Assembly: GCF_000685235.1 (NCBI RefSeq) | Contig: NZ_ARYH01000002.1 | Span: forward strand, 372,001-436,000 | Direction: 5' to 3' | Length of the DNA: 64,000 nucleotides | DNA from: Hyphomonas adhaerens MHS-3 | GTDB lineage: Bacteria > Pseudomonadota > Alphaproteobacteria > Caulobacterales > Hyphomonadaceae | Shown here: positions 32,077 to 41,703 of the stretch, in pieces | How positions within the stretch are numbered: the stretch's first letter is position 1 | Layout of the letters: every line of letters starts with the position of its first letter | The notes under the pieces: generated by a model | What the model was told of the DNA's origin: nothing | The model's input: only the letters and a program-made list of their open reading frames with translations | Databases searched by the model: none | Position numbers and translations under genes: made by a program

Positions 32077-34893
32077 TCAGAGGCCTTCAAGCCCCTTTCG
32101 TGCCGCAGTCAGCTTTTCGCGCCGCGCTGCCCAATCGACGAGGCGCTGGCGGTTCTCTTCCACGATTTCTTCCGGCGCGCGGGCGACGAAGTTCTCATTG
32201 GAGAGTTTCTTCTCGGTGGACGTGATGTCCTTCTCGATCTGGCCGAGTTCCTTGTCGAGCCGTTTGCGCGCTTCTTCGATATCCACAAAATCCGCAATCT
32301 GGAGCGCGGCCACCGTATCGCCGAAGACGGCCGTCACGGCGCCATCCGGCGTCGTATCCGTGAACGCAATGTCTTCCAGGCGGGCGAGGCGCTTCAGCAC
32401 GTCTTCATGGCGCATGGCGCGGGTCTCGATCTCCGGCCCGGCCTTGATCAGCGCCAAAGGAATTTTCGCCCCTGCGGGTACACCGAGATCGTTGCGCAGC
32501 GAGCGCAGTTCCGTGATCAGGCCGATCACCCAGTCCACTTCGTCAGCGGCGGCTTCATCGTGGAAGCCCGTGAAGGCGGGCCAGTCCTGCCGCATCAGCA
32601 GGCCCTGATCCTCAACCCGGCCCGGCGCGCGGCGGTCCCAGAGCTCTTCCGTCACAAATGGCATGAACGGGTGCAGCAGTTTCAGCGTCTCATCGAGCAC
32701 ATATCCGCAAACCTTGCGCGTCTCGGACTTCGCGGCATCGTCCATCCCGCCAAGCAGCGGCTTGATGAGTTCCAGATACCAGTCGCAGAAGGTGTTCCAC
32801 ACGAAGCGGTAGAGCGCCCCGGCGCCCTCGTCGAAACGATAATCCTCGATGCCCTTCGTGACGTCCGCCACGCATTGCATCAATTCTCCGAGGATCCAGC
32901 GGTTCACCGGGCTCTGGATTTCGTCGAAATCTATGTCCCCCGGCGCGCCGCACTCATTCATTTCGGCGAAGCGCGCGGCGTTCCAGAGTTTCGTCGCGAA
33001 GTTCCGATTGCCTTCGACCGCCTGCTTCGACAGGCGGATATTGCGGCCCTGCCCGGCCATGCGACCCATGGTGAAGCGGAGCGCGTCAGCGCCGTACTCG
33101 TCGACCAGTTCCAGCGGGTCCATGGCGTTGCCCTTGGACTTCGACATCTTCTGCCCTTTCTCGTCCAGGACGAGGGCGTGGATGTAGACATCCTTGAACG
33201 GGACTTCACCCATGAATTCGAGGCTCATCATCATCATCCGGGCAACCCAGAAGAAGATAATGTCGAACGCCGTGACCACCGTCGCCGTCGGGAAGAAGGT
33301 TTTCAGATCGTCCGTCTGCTCCGGCCAGCCCTGCGTCGAGAACGGCCAGAGCGCGGAGGAGAACCAGGTGTCGAGGACGTCTTCGTCTTGCTCAAGGCAT
33401 ATGGGGTCACTTTTGTATGCCGCGCAGACAATCTCTACGATTTCATCTGGCACATTCGCATCATGATAAAATTGCTGGTAGTGTGATTTGGCCTGCTCGA
33501 CGGCCTCTTCCCTGGACACCGCAACAAAAGGTTTGCCATCCGGGCCATACCAGACTGGAATCCGATGCCCCCACCAGAGCTGGCGGCTGATGCACCAGGG
33601 CTGGATATTTTCCATCCAGTTGTAATAGGTCTTTTCCCAGTTCTCGGGCACGAACGTCGTCTTGCCTTCGCGCACGGCGGCGATGGCAGGCTGGGCCATT
33701 GTCTTGGCATCGACATACCACTGGTCTGTCATCCATGGTTCGATGACGACATTGGACCGGTCGCCGAAGGGCTGTTCGATCTTGAGTTTTTCGATCTCTT
33801 CCAGAAGTCCGGCAGCCTCGAAATCCTCGACAACTTTCTTGCGCGCGTCGAAGCGGTCCAGCCCGCGATAGGCTTCGGGAATGCCCGCCGCATCGGCCTC
33901 TGCCCCATCCACGACGGCGGCAACTGCCGTCAGGATGTTCAGCGGCGTGTGACCTGCACGCTTGCCGACTTCAAAGTCGTTGAAGTCGTGCGCTGGCGTG
34001 ATTTTCACCGCGCCGGAGCCCTTTTCCGGGTTCGCATACTCATCTGCAACGATCGGGACACGGCGGCCGACGATGGGCAGCTCCACGAACTTGCCGACAA
34101 GGCCTGCATAGCGCTCATCTTCCGGGTGCACAGCAACGCCGGTATCGCCCAGCATCGTTTCCGGGCGGGAGGTCGCGACGACGATATAGTCGCGCGTCTC
34201 TGTGCCGGTGACGTTGCCGTCTTCGTCCTTGACGGGATGCTCATAGGTGACGCCATCGGCCAATGGATAGCGCAGGTGCCAGTAATGGCCGTTCACTTCG
34301 CGCTGGTCGACTTCGAGATCGGAAATCGCCGTCTGGAAGTGTGGATCCCAGTTCACGAGGCGCTTGTCGCGATAGATCAGGCCCTTGTTGTAGAGCTCCA
34401 CGAACACTTTGGTGACGGCGCGCACCATGGAATTTTCCGGATCGTTCCGGTCACCCATGGTGAAGCGTTCGCGGCTCCAGTCGCAGGAGGCGCCGAGGCG
34501 CTTCAGCTGGTTGACGATGGCGCCGCCGGATTCGGCTTTCCAGGTCCAGACGCGGTCGACGAAGGCCTCGCGGCCCATGTCCCGGCGGCTGATATTGCCT
34601 TCCTCGGCCAGCTGGCGTTCGACCACCATCTGCGTCGCGATACCGGCATGGTCCGTACCCGGCTGCCAGAGCACGTTCTTGCCGCGCATGCGCTCAAAGC
34701 GGATCAGCACATCCTGAAGCGTGTTGTTCAGCGCGTGCCCCATGTGCAGCACGCCCGTCACATTCGGCGGCGGGATGACGATGGAATAGGCCTGCGCAGA
34801 CGTGTCACCGGATGGCTTGAAGCAGCCTTGTGTTTCCCAGGCCTCATACAGGCGGGGTTCGGCTTCAGCGGGGTCAAATCTTTGGTCGAGCAT
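32077..34893 (-). CDS. valS: Valyl-tRNA synthetase ValS
   Basis: Class Ia aminoacyl-tRNA synthetase, 938 residues. HIGH motif as HMGH in VTGVLHMGHALNNTL (about residue 47), CP1 editing domain with TSRPETMLGDTGVAVHPED (about 235), KMSKS motif in QKMSKSKGNAMDPLELV (about 565), anticodon-binding domain, and C-terminal coiled-coil arm (about 870-935). All features are normal for ValS. popZ is upstream with a terminator in the 82-base gap, so valS has its own promoter there. Confidence 0.97.
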   Translation of the reverse strand: MLDQRFDPAEAEPRLYEAWETQGCFKPSGDTSAQAYSIVIPPPNVTGVLHMGHALNNTLQDVLIRFERMRGKNVLWQPGTDHAGIATQMVVERQLAEEGNISRRDMGREAFVDRVWTWKAESGGAIVNQLKRLGASCDWSRERFTMGDRNDPENSMVRAVTKVFVELYNKGLIYRDKRLVNWDPHFQTAISDLEVDQREVNGHYWHLRYPLADGVTYEHPVKDEDGNVTGTETRDYIVVATSRPETMLGDTGVAVHPEDERYAGLVGKFVELPIVGRRVPIVADEYANPEKGSGAVKITPAHDFNDFEVGKRAGHTPLNILTAVAAVVDGAEADAAGIPEAYRGLDRFDARKKVVEDFEAAGLLEEIEKLKIEQPFGDRSNVVIEPWMTDQWYVDAKTMAQPAIAAVREGKTTFVPENWEKTYYNWMENIQPWCISRQLWWGHRIPVWYGPDGKPFVAVSREEAVEQAKSHYQQFYHDANVPDEIVEIVCAAYKSDPICLEQDEDVLDTWFSSALWPFSTQGWPEQTDDLKTFFPTATVVTAFDIIFFWVARMMMMSLEFMGEVPFKDVYIHALVLDEKGQKMSKSKGNAMDPLELVDEYGADALRFTMGRMAGQGRNIRLSKQAVEGNRNFATKLWNAARFAEMNECGAPGDIDFDEIQSPVNRWILGELMQCVADVTKGIEDYRFDEGAGALYRFVWNTFCDWYLELIKPLLGGMDDAAKSETRKVCGYVLDETLKLLHPFMPFVTEELWDRRAPGRVEDQGLLMRQDWPAFTGFHDEAAADEVDWVIGLITELRSLRNDLGVPAGAKIPLALIKAGPEIETRAMRHEDVLKRLARLEDIAFTDTTPDGAVTAVFGDTVAALQIADFVDIEEARKRLDKELGQIEKDITSTEKKLSNENFVARAPEEIVEENRQRLVDWAARREKLTAARKGLEGL

Positions 34894-34911
34894 CGTTTCG
34901 GGCGTAGTCCA

Positions 34912-34946
34912 GATAAAAAGAAAAGGCGCGCCGGTGACGGCGCGCC
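34912..34946 (-). terminator. Rho-independent terminator of popZ
   Basis: GGCGCGCC (34939-34946) and GGCGCGCC (34925-34932) form an 8-base-pair stem around a six-base loop; on the minus strand the stem is followed by TTTTCTTTTTA. It is 30 bases after the popZ stop and ends about 20 bases before the valS start. Confidence 0.9.
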
Positions 34947-34975
34947 CTTCCCTATAAACAATTTGGCGGGAGAGG

Positions 34976-35671
34976 CTAGCGCGCCATGCGGGAGATGCGC
35001 TCTACTTCTGCCTCGACTTTCTCTTCGACGATCGATGCCAGGTTGGCATCCAGCCATTCCTTGATCATCGGACGCAGCATCTCGCGAACGAGCGCTTCGA
35101 GCGTGTTGTCGCCACCAAGATCCATCTTCGAGATCAGCTTGCCGAGGGCTCCGGCAGCCGCGTTCGCGGTCGAATCATCGGTCAGCGAGGAATTATCGTA
35201 GGCGGGCGATGCAGACATGGCTTTCTCCACAGGCGCTGGTGCGGGGGCCGGTTCGGGCACGACGGGAGCTGGCGCGGCGGCCACAGGCTCCGGAATCGGC
35301 TCAGGCAGGGGTTCGGGTTCCGGCTCAGGTTCATATTCGGCAGACCGCGACGCGCTGAGCAGGGATTCAAAGCTTTCGACCGGCTCCGGCGCCGCTGCGG
35401 GCGGGTCTTCCTCGGCGAAATCCTCGATTTCAAAGGCTTCCATCTCCAGCTCGACGCTGCCTTCCGGCTCAGCCGTGTCCTCAGAGGATTCCTCGCGGAT
35501 GTCTTCGTCGAACATCACCTCTTCGAGGCTGACATCGTCTTCCTCGTCATTGGCGATCTCAGGCTCAGGTTTGGCCGTCGACGAAGGCGTAGCAGCGTCG
35601 TCAGAGATGATCTTACGGATCGACGCGAGGATTTCCTCCATCGTCGGTTCCTTATGTGCTTCGTTGGCCAT
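34976..35671 (-). CDS. popZ: Cell-pole organising protein PopZ (DUF2497)
   Basis: 231 residues in the three-part PopZ architecture. The N-terminal helix HKEPTMEEILASIRKIISDD is the conserved DUF2497 motif that recruits client proteins. It is followed by a long acidic, proline-rich linker (residues about 30-150, EEDDVSLEEVMFDED; PEPEPEPLPEPIPEP) and a C-terminal oligomerisation part (ALVREMLRPMIKEWLDANLA, about 195-214). PopZ makes a polar matrix that tethers ParB/parS. Neighbours (tolC upstream, valS downstream) match the order I recall for several alphaproteobacteria. Paired GTTAAC motifs lie upstream. Confidence 0.93.
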   Translation of the reverse strand: MANEAHKEPTMEEILASIRKIISDDAATPSSTAKPEPEIANDEEDDVSLEEVMFDEDIREESSEDTAEPEGSVELEMEAFEIEDFAEEDPPAAAPEPVESFESLLSASRSAEYEPEPEPEPLPEPIPEPVAAAPAPVVPEPAPAPAPVEKAMSASPAYDNSSLTDDSTANAAAGALGKLISKMDLGGDNTLEALVREMLRPMIKEWLDANLASIVEEKVEAEVERISRMAR

Positions 35672-35731
35672 CAGAGCCCCCTGATATGCATTCGCGTCGT
35701 CGATTCTATTTACGATCGCTAAGGCGATTGG

Positions 35732-35757
35732 GTTAACAAAGACCTGACAGTGTTAAC
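35732..35757. promoter_or_regulatory. Paired GTTAAC motifs upstream of popZ
   Basis: GTTAAC at 35732-35737 and 35752-35757 are exactly 20 bases apart, two helical turns. They lie 61-86 bases upstream of the popZ start. The same arrangement GTTAAC-N14-GTTAACC recurs at 38173-38199. TTAAC is also the CtrA half-site. Confidence 0.4.
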
Positions 35758-35775
35758 CTCTTTCAGGACCGGTAG

Positions 35776-37053
35776 CTATGGTTGCGCCAGCTGGCCAGTC
35801 GCGCGCAGCAGCTGATGCGCCGCCACATAGGCATCCCGTTCCGCCTGAACCAGCGCAAGCCGGGCTTCGAACAATTGCTGTTCCTGGTTCAGGACATCCA
35901 GCGTCGTACGGACACCGACCGCCAGTTCTTCCTTGGCACCGTCATACGCGATTTCCGCTGCATCGACCTGGCGTTTGGAGGCTTCGATCGCCCGCAGGGT
36001 CGCGTCATATCCGTACCAGGCAGAGGCCACCTGAGCCCGGATGGAGCGGTCCAGCGCATCAATCTGACGGCGGGCCTGATCACGGCGCAGGCGGGCAGCC
36101 TTGGTCTGGCTCTTCACCAATCCACCGGTCATGATCGGGATTGAGCCCTGCACGACACCGGAAACAGACGATTGCTGCACATTCCGTGTTTCGAATTTCG
36201 AATACTGAGTTTGTGCCGTTCCAACGAGATTGACGGTTGGGCGTCCCTGCGCCTTGGCCGCCTCGATCGCCTCCATCGCCGCCCGTTCGGAATGACGCGC
36301 GGCGATCATGTCAGGATTGGCGTCCAGACCCAGCCGGGTCGCCTCTTCCAGGGATTTCGGCAATGGCGGCACCGGTGGAGGCGGCGCCAGGTCGCCCGGG
36401 ACAAGTCCGGTCAGGAAGGAATAGTTTGCAAGGCTGGTCTGAAGCGCGGATTCGGCCCCCGCCAGAGATGCGCGGGCGCCCTCAAAGTTGGCGCGGGCCA
36501 GCGAGACATCGGTGCGGGTCACAACGCCGACTTCGAAGCGGTCTTCTGCGGCACGGACCTGTTCGGTTGAGACTTCGACATTGTTCTCGCGAATGGAGAC
36601 CGTCTCGCGATCTCGGCGCACATCCATATAGGCAGTGATGACCTCAAGAATCAGATCCTGTTGGGCGGCTTCATACTGCGCATCGGCTGCACTGATTCCG
36701 GCCTTTGCCTGACGGATGCCGGCAGAAATGCGTCCGCCGGTATAGATCGGCTTGGTCGCCTGGACCTGTGTGGAGAATGCACCGGAATCGCCGTTGCTGA
36801 CGCTGAATGGCGAATTGGTATCCGTGTACTGGTAGCCAGCCGAACCACCGACCGTCACGGTCGTGCGGCCACCTGCGCGCGCCTGCTGAAGCGACTCGCG
36901 GGCAATATCCGACTCGACGCGTTGCGATTCGAGCTGCGGATTCGACAGGACCGCCGAGGCAACTGCATCCTCCAATGTCTCGGCCGACACATTGCCGGTC
37001 ACCAGCAGGCCGGCCAGCGCGCTGCCCGCAAGGATACGAAACTTCAGGGTCAT
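35776..37053 (-). CDS. tolC: TolC family outer-membrane efflux/secretion channel
   Basis: 425 residues. Signal peptide about residues 1-25 (ILAGSALAGLLVTGNVSAET), then two OEP repeats of long helices and strands. The first repeat includes VTVGGSAGYQYTDTNS and AEDRFEVGVVTRTDVSLARA; the second includes YDGAKEELAVGVRTTLDVLN and QEQQLFEARLALVQAERDAY, both containing the TolC V/T-x-x-D-V-L-x-A-type motif. Trimeric tunnel for type I secretion or efflux with an inner-membrane partner not in this window. Upstream gene pcm is 117 bases away on the same strand. Confidence 0.92.
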   Translation of the reverse strand: MTLKFRILAGSALAGLLVTGNVSAETLEDAVASAVLSNPQLESQRVESDIARESLQQARAGGRTTVTVGGSAGYQYTDTNSPFSVSNGDSGAFSTQVQATKPIYTGGRISAGIRQAKAGISAADAQYEAAQQDLILEVITAYMDVRRDRETVSIRENNVEVSTEQVRAAEDRFEVGVVTRTDVSLARANFEGARASLAGAESALQTSLANYSFLTGLVPGDLAPPPPVPPLPKSLEEATRLGLDANPDMIAARHSERAAMEAIEAAKAQGRPTVNLVGTAQTQYSKFETRNVQQSSVSGVVQGSIPIMTGGLVKSQTKAARLRRDQARRQIDALDRSIRAQVASAWYGYDATLRAIEASKRQVDAAEIAYDGAKEELAVGVRTTLDVLNQEQQLFEARLALVQAERDAYVAAHQLLRATGQLAQP

Positions 37054-37116
37054 AGGAGGCTCCTCAGATGCCGTAATTACTATTACACGCCTTTATACAG
37101 GCCTAGCGGCTACAGA

Positions 37117-37127
37117 GAACAGTGTTC
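37117..37127. promoter_or_regulatory. Possible operator upstream of tolC
   Basis: GAACA-G-TGTTC is a perfect 5-base inverted repeat around one base, about 65 bases upstream of the tolC start. It is too short to assign to a regulator. Confidence 0.2.
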
Positions 37128-37170
37128 ACTTTTCCGGGGAGTTAACGTTAGCGCAGTTGCGCCCCGAAAA

Positions 37171-37824
37171 TCAGAACACAAACGCCTTTTTGCGGTCAAA
37201 CTGTGCAAATTTAGGCGGGAAAGCATCAAAGGCGTAGCGCGACGACACCGTATCGCCCGCCTTTGTGTAGACGCGGCCGCGCCCGACGCCGTCCTGTTCC
37301 AGCTGCACGAGGGCCAGGTGGCCCCCTTCGGCCAGCTGGTCTTTCCAGGCTTGCGGAATAGTTTCGACCATGCCGCAGACATAGATCACATCGAACGGCC
37401 CCTGATCCGACAGGCCGTCTTCCAGCTTGCCTTCGACGGCGACAGCCCGGTCGACCCCAAGGGACGCAAACCGGTCAGACATGGCATCCACCAGCTCGGC
37501 GCTTTCTTCCAGCGCGATCACAGTTTCGGAGAGGTGGCTGATCAGGGCCGTCTCGTAGCCCGCGCCTGCCCCGATGACGAGCACAATATCGGTCGGCTGG
37601 ATTCCAGCCGATTTCAATAGTTTCGCCGTGTCACGCGGGGTCCACAGGGCCCGGCCTTCCGACGTCTCGATCTCGAGTTCGGAATAAGCGACGGGTTTGC
37701 GGGTCGCCGGGACGAAGGCTTCACGGGGCGTGTTCAGGAAAGCATGGACGAATTCAGGATCCGACACGTCATTCGGGCGGATCTGGCTGTCGACCATGAT
37801 TTCACGGGCGGCTTCGAAGTTCAT
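37171..37824 (-). CDS. pcm: Protein-L-isoaspartate O-methyltransferase family protein
   Basis: 217 residues, SAM-dependent methyltransferase of the PCMT family. MVDSQIRPNDVSDPEFVHAF at the N-terminus and FVPATRKPVAYSE correspond to the Pcm lead; the SAM motif I is DIVLVIGAGAGYETALISHL (about residues 79-98). The strict PCMT signature is loosened here (ALWTPRDTAKLLK), as in many alphaproteobacterial homologues next to tolC, so the real methyl acceptor may differ from isoaspartate. Start ATG 37824 with GGCGAG upstream; the frame stays open to 38118 but this crosses the tRNA-Cys gene. Confidence 0.82.
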   Translation of the reverse strand: MNFEAAREIMVDSQIRPNDVSDPEFVHAFLNTPREAFVPATRKPVAYSELEIETSEGRALWTPRDTAKLLKSAGIQPTDIVLVIGAGAGYETALISHLSETVIALEESAELVDAMSDRFASLGVDRAVAVEGKLEDGLSDQGPFDVIYVCGMVETIPQAWKDQLAEGGHLALVQLEQDGVGRGRVYTKAGDTVSSRYAFDAFPPKFAQFDRKKAFVF

Positions 37825-37973
37825 GGGCTCTCGCCTTTCGGGGTGCGTATGTTCCTCTGGGGAGCCCTTTAGCATGCAGCTTCGGACATGCAATCGGCGA
37901 TAAACGCGCACAGGCCTGAAATCGGCAGATTGCACGCCGGGCGGAAGGTTGCTAGGAGGCCTGCTTCCGGCAT

Positions 37974-38047
37974 GGCCCTGTGGCGGAGTGGTGACGCAGC
38001 GGATTGCAAATCCGTGTACGCCGGTTCGATTCCGGCCGGGGCCTCCA
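37974..38047 (+). tRNA. tRNA-Cys (anticodon GCA)
   Basis: Acceptor GGCCCTG/CGGGGCC with one G-U pair, anticodon arm GGATTGCAAATCC with GCA, T arm GCCGGTTCGATTCCGGC, discriminator T at 38044 and encoded CCA 38045-38047. Confidence 0.96.
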
Positions 38048-38172
38048 GACCTTCCCAAAGCGATGAATATCCCTGTATTCATGCGGTTTTTCCGCAGGCG
38101 TTTCGGCGCCCGCAGCATTAATCCGGAACATTGACGAAGAAATTCGATTTTCCGGAAAGCCGTTTAGGTCGT

Positions 38173-38199
38173 GTTAACTATTTCAGCAGATTGTTAACC
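38173..38199. promoter_or_regulatory. Paired GTTAAC motifs upstream of an orphan terminator
   Basis: GTTAAC at 38173-38178 and GTTAACC at 38193-38199, 20 bases apart, the same spacing as upstream of popZ. They lie between tRNA-Cys and the hairpin at 38240. Confidence 0.35.
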
Positions 38200-38239
38200 C
38201 TGTCTTCTCTTGGAGACACCCACCATCACCCAACGCCTC

Positions 38240-38269
38240 GGCGGGAGACACGTCTCCCGCCTTTTTTTT
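38240..38269 (+). terminator. Strong rho-independent terminator with no gene before it (possible small RNA end)
   Basis: GGCGGGAGAC (38240-38249) and GTCTCCCGCC (38252-38261) make a perfect 10-base-pair stem with a two-base gap, followed by eight T. It is about 190 bases after tRNA-Cys and 100 before tRNA-Asn. The intervening 38200-38240 has a second weak hairpin (TGTCT ... AGACA). It may end the tRNA-Cys transcript or a short RNA starting near 38200. Confidence 0.8.
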
Positions 38270-38367
38270 ATGCGATTTTCTGGTGCGATCTGAAAGAATT
38301 GTGTCGTTCGCAGCATCAGAGGGCTTGAACCGGCGGTTTGGTCTGGTAATAGCCCCTCTCCGGCTGT

Positions 38368-38443
38368 TCCGCGATAGCTCAGTTGGTAGAGCAGGCGACT
38401 GTTAATCGCCCGGTCGTAGGTTCGAGTCCTACTCGCGGAGCCA
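38368..38443 (+). tRNA. tRNA-Asn (anticodon GTT)
   Basis: Acceptor TCCGCGA/TCGCGGA, D arm GCTCAGTTGGTAGAGC, anticodon loop CTGTTAA with GTT, T arm GTAGGTTCGAGTCCTAC, discriminator G and encoded CCA at 38441-38443. It is a substrate for the Tgt enzyme encoded in this window. Confidence 0.97.
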
Positions 38444-38503
38444 CCTCTTCCCCCGACAGCCTTATCCAACACTTTGCGGCGCTTCAGCACCCTCACGAAG
38501 ACC

Positions 38504-38532
38504 GTCTATACACCCTCTATACACCGTCTATA
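38504..38532. repeat. Short tandem repeat after tRNA-Asn
   Basis: Two and a half copies of an 11-base unit, (G/C)TCTATACACC, in the gap between tRNA-Asn and the convergent enoyl-CoA hydratase gene. Confidence 0.6.
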
Positions 38533-38552
38533 GCGGCGCAGGCCGGGCGAGA

Positions 38553-39407
38553 TTACCACCAGGGATACCCGTCCGGCATGTCGGCTGAGACCTTTCCGGG
38601 GAAATTCGGCGCGCGCTTCTCAAGAAAGGCCGTCACCCCCTCCTTCACATCCGGGGACGATCCGAGGGTCAGCGCAAACTGGCCATCGACTTTCAGCAGA
38701 TCGAACGGGTCTGCCGCCGGTCCGAATCGCCAGAGCAGCTGACGGACGAGCGCGACCGAAACGGGCGCCGTGTTCTGCGCGATCTCGGCGACGATTCGCT
38801 TGGCGGCAGGCAGCAACTCCTCGGGCGGGTGGATCTCGCTGATCAGACCGCCTTCCAGCGCTTCCTGCGCCTCGAAGACCTTTCCTGTCATGCACCAGCG
38901 CAGCGCCTGCGGCAGGCCGACCAGCTGCGGCAGGAACCAGGCACTGCCAGCTTCGGGCGGCAGGCCGCGCTGGGCGAAGACGAATCCGAACTTCGCCTTC
39001 TCGGACGCGATCTTGATGTCGGTGGGCAGCATCATCGTGATGCCCACGCCGACCGCTGCGCCGTTGAACGCGGCAATCAGCGGCTTCTGGCACGCATACA
39101 TCGCGCCGATGAAGCCGGCCCCGTCCCGGCGCTTGCCGGGCTCGCTGGTGCCGAAATTCTTCGCGCCTGATCCGCTCTTGGTATCGAAGGCGTCCGCGCC
39201 ATCCGAGATGTCCGCACCGGCACAGAAATGACGCCCCGCGCCCGTGATGATGATGCCGCGAACGTCATCATCTGCATCACAGGCGCGGATCGCATCCGCA
39301 AGTTCCCGACCAAGCTGGTTGGTGAACGCGTTCAGTTTTTCCGGGCGGTTGAGGGTAATGATGGCCGCAGGGCCATCTTTTTCCAGAAGCACCTGCTCGT
39401 AAGCCAT
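38553..39407 (-). CDS. Enoyl-CoA hydratase/isomerase family protein
   Basis: 284 residues, crotonase fold. LNRPEKLNAF at about residues 19-28, the oxyanion-hole segments HFCAGADISDGAD (about 60) and AAFNGAAVGVGITMMLPTDI (about 111), and the RGLPPEAGSAWFLPQLVGLP stretch are typical. The Glu of PPEAGS fits one of the hydratase catalytic positions. Located 14 bases after the nitronate monooxygenase-type gene's stop-to-start gap on the same strand and read upstream of it, in a cluster of acyl-CoA genes on this strand. Substrate unknown. Confidence 0.9.
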   Translation of the reverse strand: MAYEQVLLEKDGPAAIITLNRPEKLNAFTNQLGRELADAIRACDADDDVRGIIITGAGRHFCAGADISDGADAFDTKSGSGAKNFGTSEPGKRRDGAGFIGAMYACQKPLIAAFNGAAVGVGITMMLPTDIKIASEKAKFGFVFAQRGLPPEAGSAWFLPQLVGLPQALRWCMTGKVFEAQEALEGGLISEIHPPEELLPAAKRIVAEIAQNTAPVSVALVRQLLWRFGPAADPFDLLKVDGQFALTLGSSPDVKEGVTAFLEKRAPNFPGKVSADMPDGYPWW

Positions 39408-39421
39408 ATGACCCTCCCCGC

Positions 39422-40441
<1,020 letters not shown>

Positions 40442-40482
40442 TTATTCCGATTGTTCGTCGCGCGTGATCATCTGGTCCGGTC

Positions 40483-41691
40483 CTACAGGCGCAGCTGCCC
40501 CTTGGCGAGAATGTTGCGCTGGATCTCGTTGGAACCGGCATAGATCGACCCTGCCCGGTCGTTGAAATATTTTGCCGACGATGTGACCGCGCTTTCCGGG
40601 CCGACAAGCGGCGCATTTGAGGGCGGCGTTGTGGTCACCGGCCCGCCAGGGCTGGTGTGATGCGGCTGGAAGGGCTGGACGTAGACACCGGCCAGTTCGA
40701 TGGCGAGTTCGGTGATGTGCTGGCTGAGCTCGGTCCCGCGGATCTTCATCATCGAGCCCTTGAGCCCCGGCGTGCCGCCGCTGGCGAGCTCCGCCATCAG
40801 CTGCATTTCCGCCGCTTCAAGCGCGGTGGCCTCCGCCTCGGCGAGGCTGATCTTGCGGGCAAAAGCGGGGGTCAGGAGGTCTTGTTCCGCCGCATCGCGG
40901 CGCAGCGCCTTCAGCCGCGCCAGCAGTCTCGGGCCATAGGCATTCCCGCCCCGCTCGAATTCGAGCAGGTATTTCGCAACAGTCCAGCCCTTGTTGACCT
41001 CGCCGACGACATTTTTCTTCGGCACACGGACATCGGTGAAGAACAGGGAATTCTGGATATGCTCACCGGAGGTCATGACAATCGGATCGACCCGCACGCC
41101 CGGGGAGGTCATGTCGATCAGGATGAAGGTGATCCCCTGCTGCAGCTTGCCGGAGGAGTCCGTCCGCACAAGGCAGAAGCACATATTGGCGACGTGGCCG
41201 TGCGTGGTCCAGATCTTCTGGCCATTGCAGATGAAATCGTCCCCGTCCTCGACCGCCGACATGGTCAGCGCGGCGAGGTCAGAGCCCGCATGAGGTTCAG
41301 AATAGCCCTGGCACCAGAAATCCTCACCCGACAGGATGCGTGGGAGGTAATAGTCTTTCTGCGCTTTCGACCCATGGCCGATCAGGGCCGGTCCGCACAT
41401 GCCGATCCCCATCGGCGACAGCGGCGGGGCGCCTGCCCGCGCCTTCTCCACATCGAAAATGTAATGCTGGGCGAGGGTCCAGTCGCAGCCGCCATATTCC
41501 ACCGGCCATGACGGCGCGGCCCATCCCTTTTCGACAAGAATCTTCTGCCAGGCGAGCCCGACCTCCTTCTCCGCATACACGCTGGTCATTCGCGCCGCAT
41601 AACGGCGAAGGTCTTCGGTCAGATTGTCGGAAAGAAAATCCCGGACTTCCTCGCGGAAGGCTTCCTCATCGGGCTTGAAGGCAAGATCCAT
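40483..41691 (-). CDS. Acyl-CoA dehydrogenase family protein
   Basis: 402 residues, FAD-dependent. WCQGYSEPHAGSDLAALTMSA (signature 1, about residues 130-150), KIWTTHGHVANM, the FERGG segment near residue 250, and the C-terminal IYAGSNEIQRNILAKGQL follow family order. An insertion TSPGGPVTTTPPSNAPLVG around 345 is unusual for short-chain members. Introduces an alpha-beta double bond in an acyl-CoA. Twelve bases after the MpaB-like gene, so co-transcribed with it. Confidence 0.92.
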   Translation of the reverse strand: MDLAFKPDEEAFREEVRDFLSDNLTEDLRRYAARMTSVYAEKEVGLAWQKILVEKGWAAPSWPVEYGGCDWTLAQHYIFDVEKARAGAPPLSPMGIGMCGPALIGHGSKAQKDYYLPRILSGEDFWCQGYSEPHAGSDLAALTMSAVEDGDDFICNGQKIWTTHGHVANMCFCLVRTDSSGKLQQGITFILIDMTSPGVRVDPIVMTSGEHIQNSLFFTDVRVPKKNVVGEVNKGWTVAKYLLEFERGGNAYGPRLLARLKALRRDAAEQDLLTPAFARKISLAEAEATALEAAEMQLMAELASGGTPGLKGSMMKIRGTELSQHITELAIELAGVYVQPFQPHHTSPGGPVTTTPPSNAPLVGPESAVTSSAKYFNDRAGSIYAGSNEIQRNILAKGQLRL

Positions 41692-41703
41692 GGGTCAGCG
41701 GTC

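Noticed and set aside
37117..37127. LexA/SOS box upstream of tolC
   Set aside because: The spacing (GAAC-N3-GTTC) fits neither the alphaproteobacterial GTTC-N7-GTTC nor the Bacillus-type box.
37825..38118. N-terminal extension of the isoaspartate methyltransferase
   Set aside because: It would cross the tRNA-Cys gene on the other strand; the family start fits ATG 37824.
38504..38532. CRISPR-like repeat
   Set aside because: Repeat unit is 11 bases without spacers and there are fewer than three full copies; no cas genes nearby.
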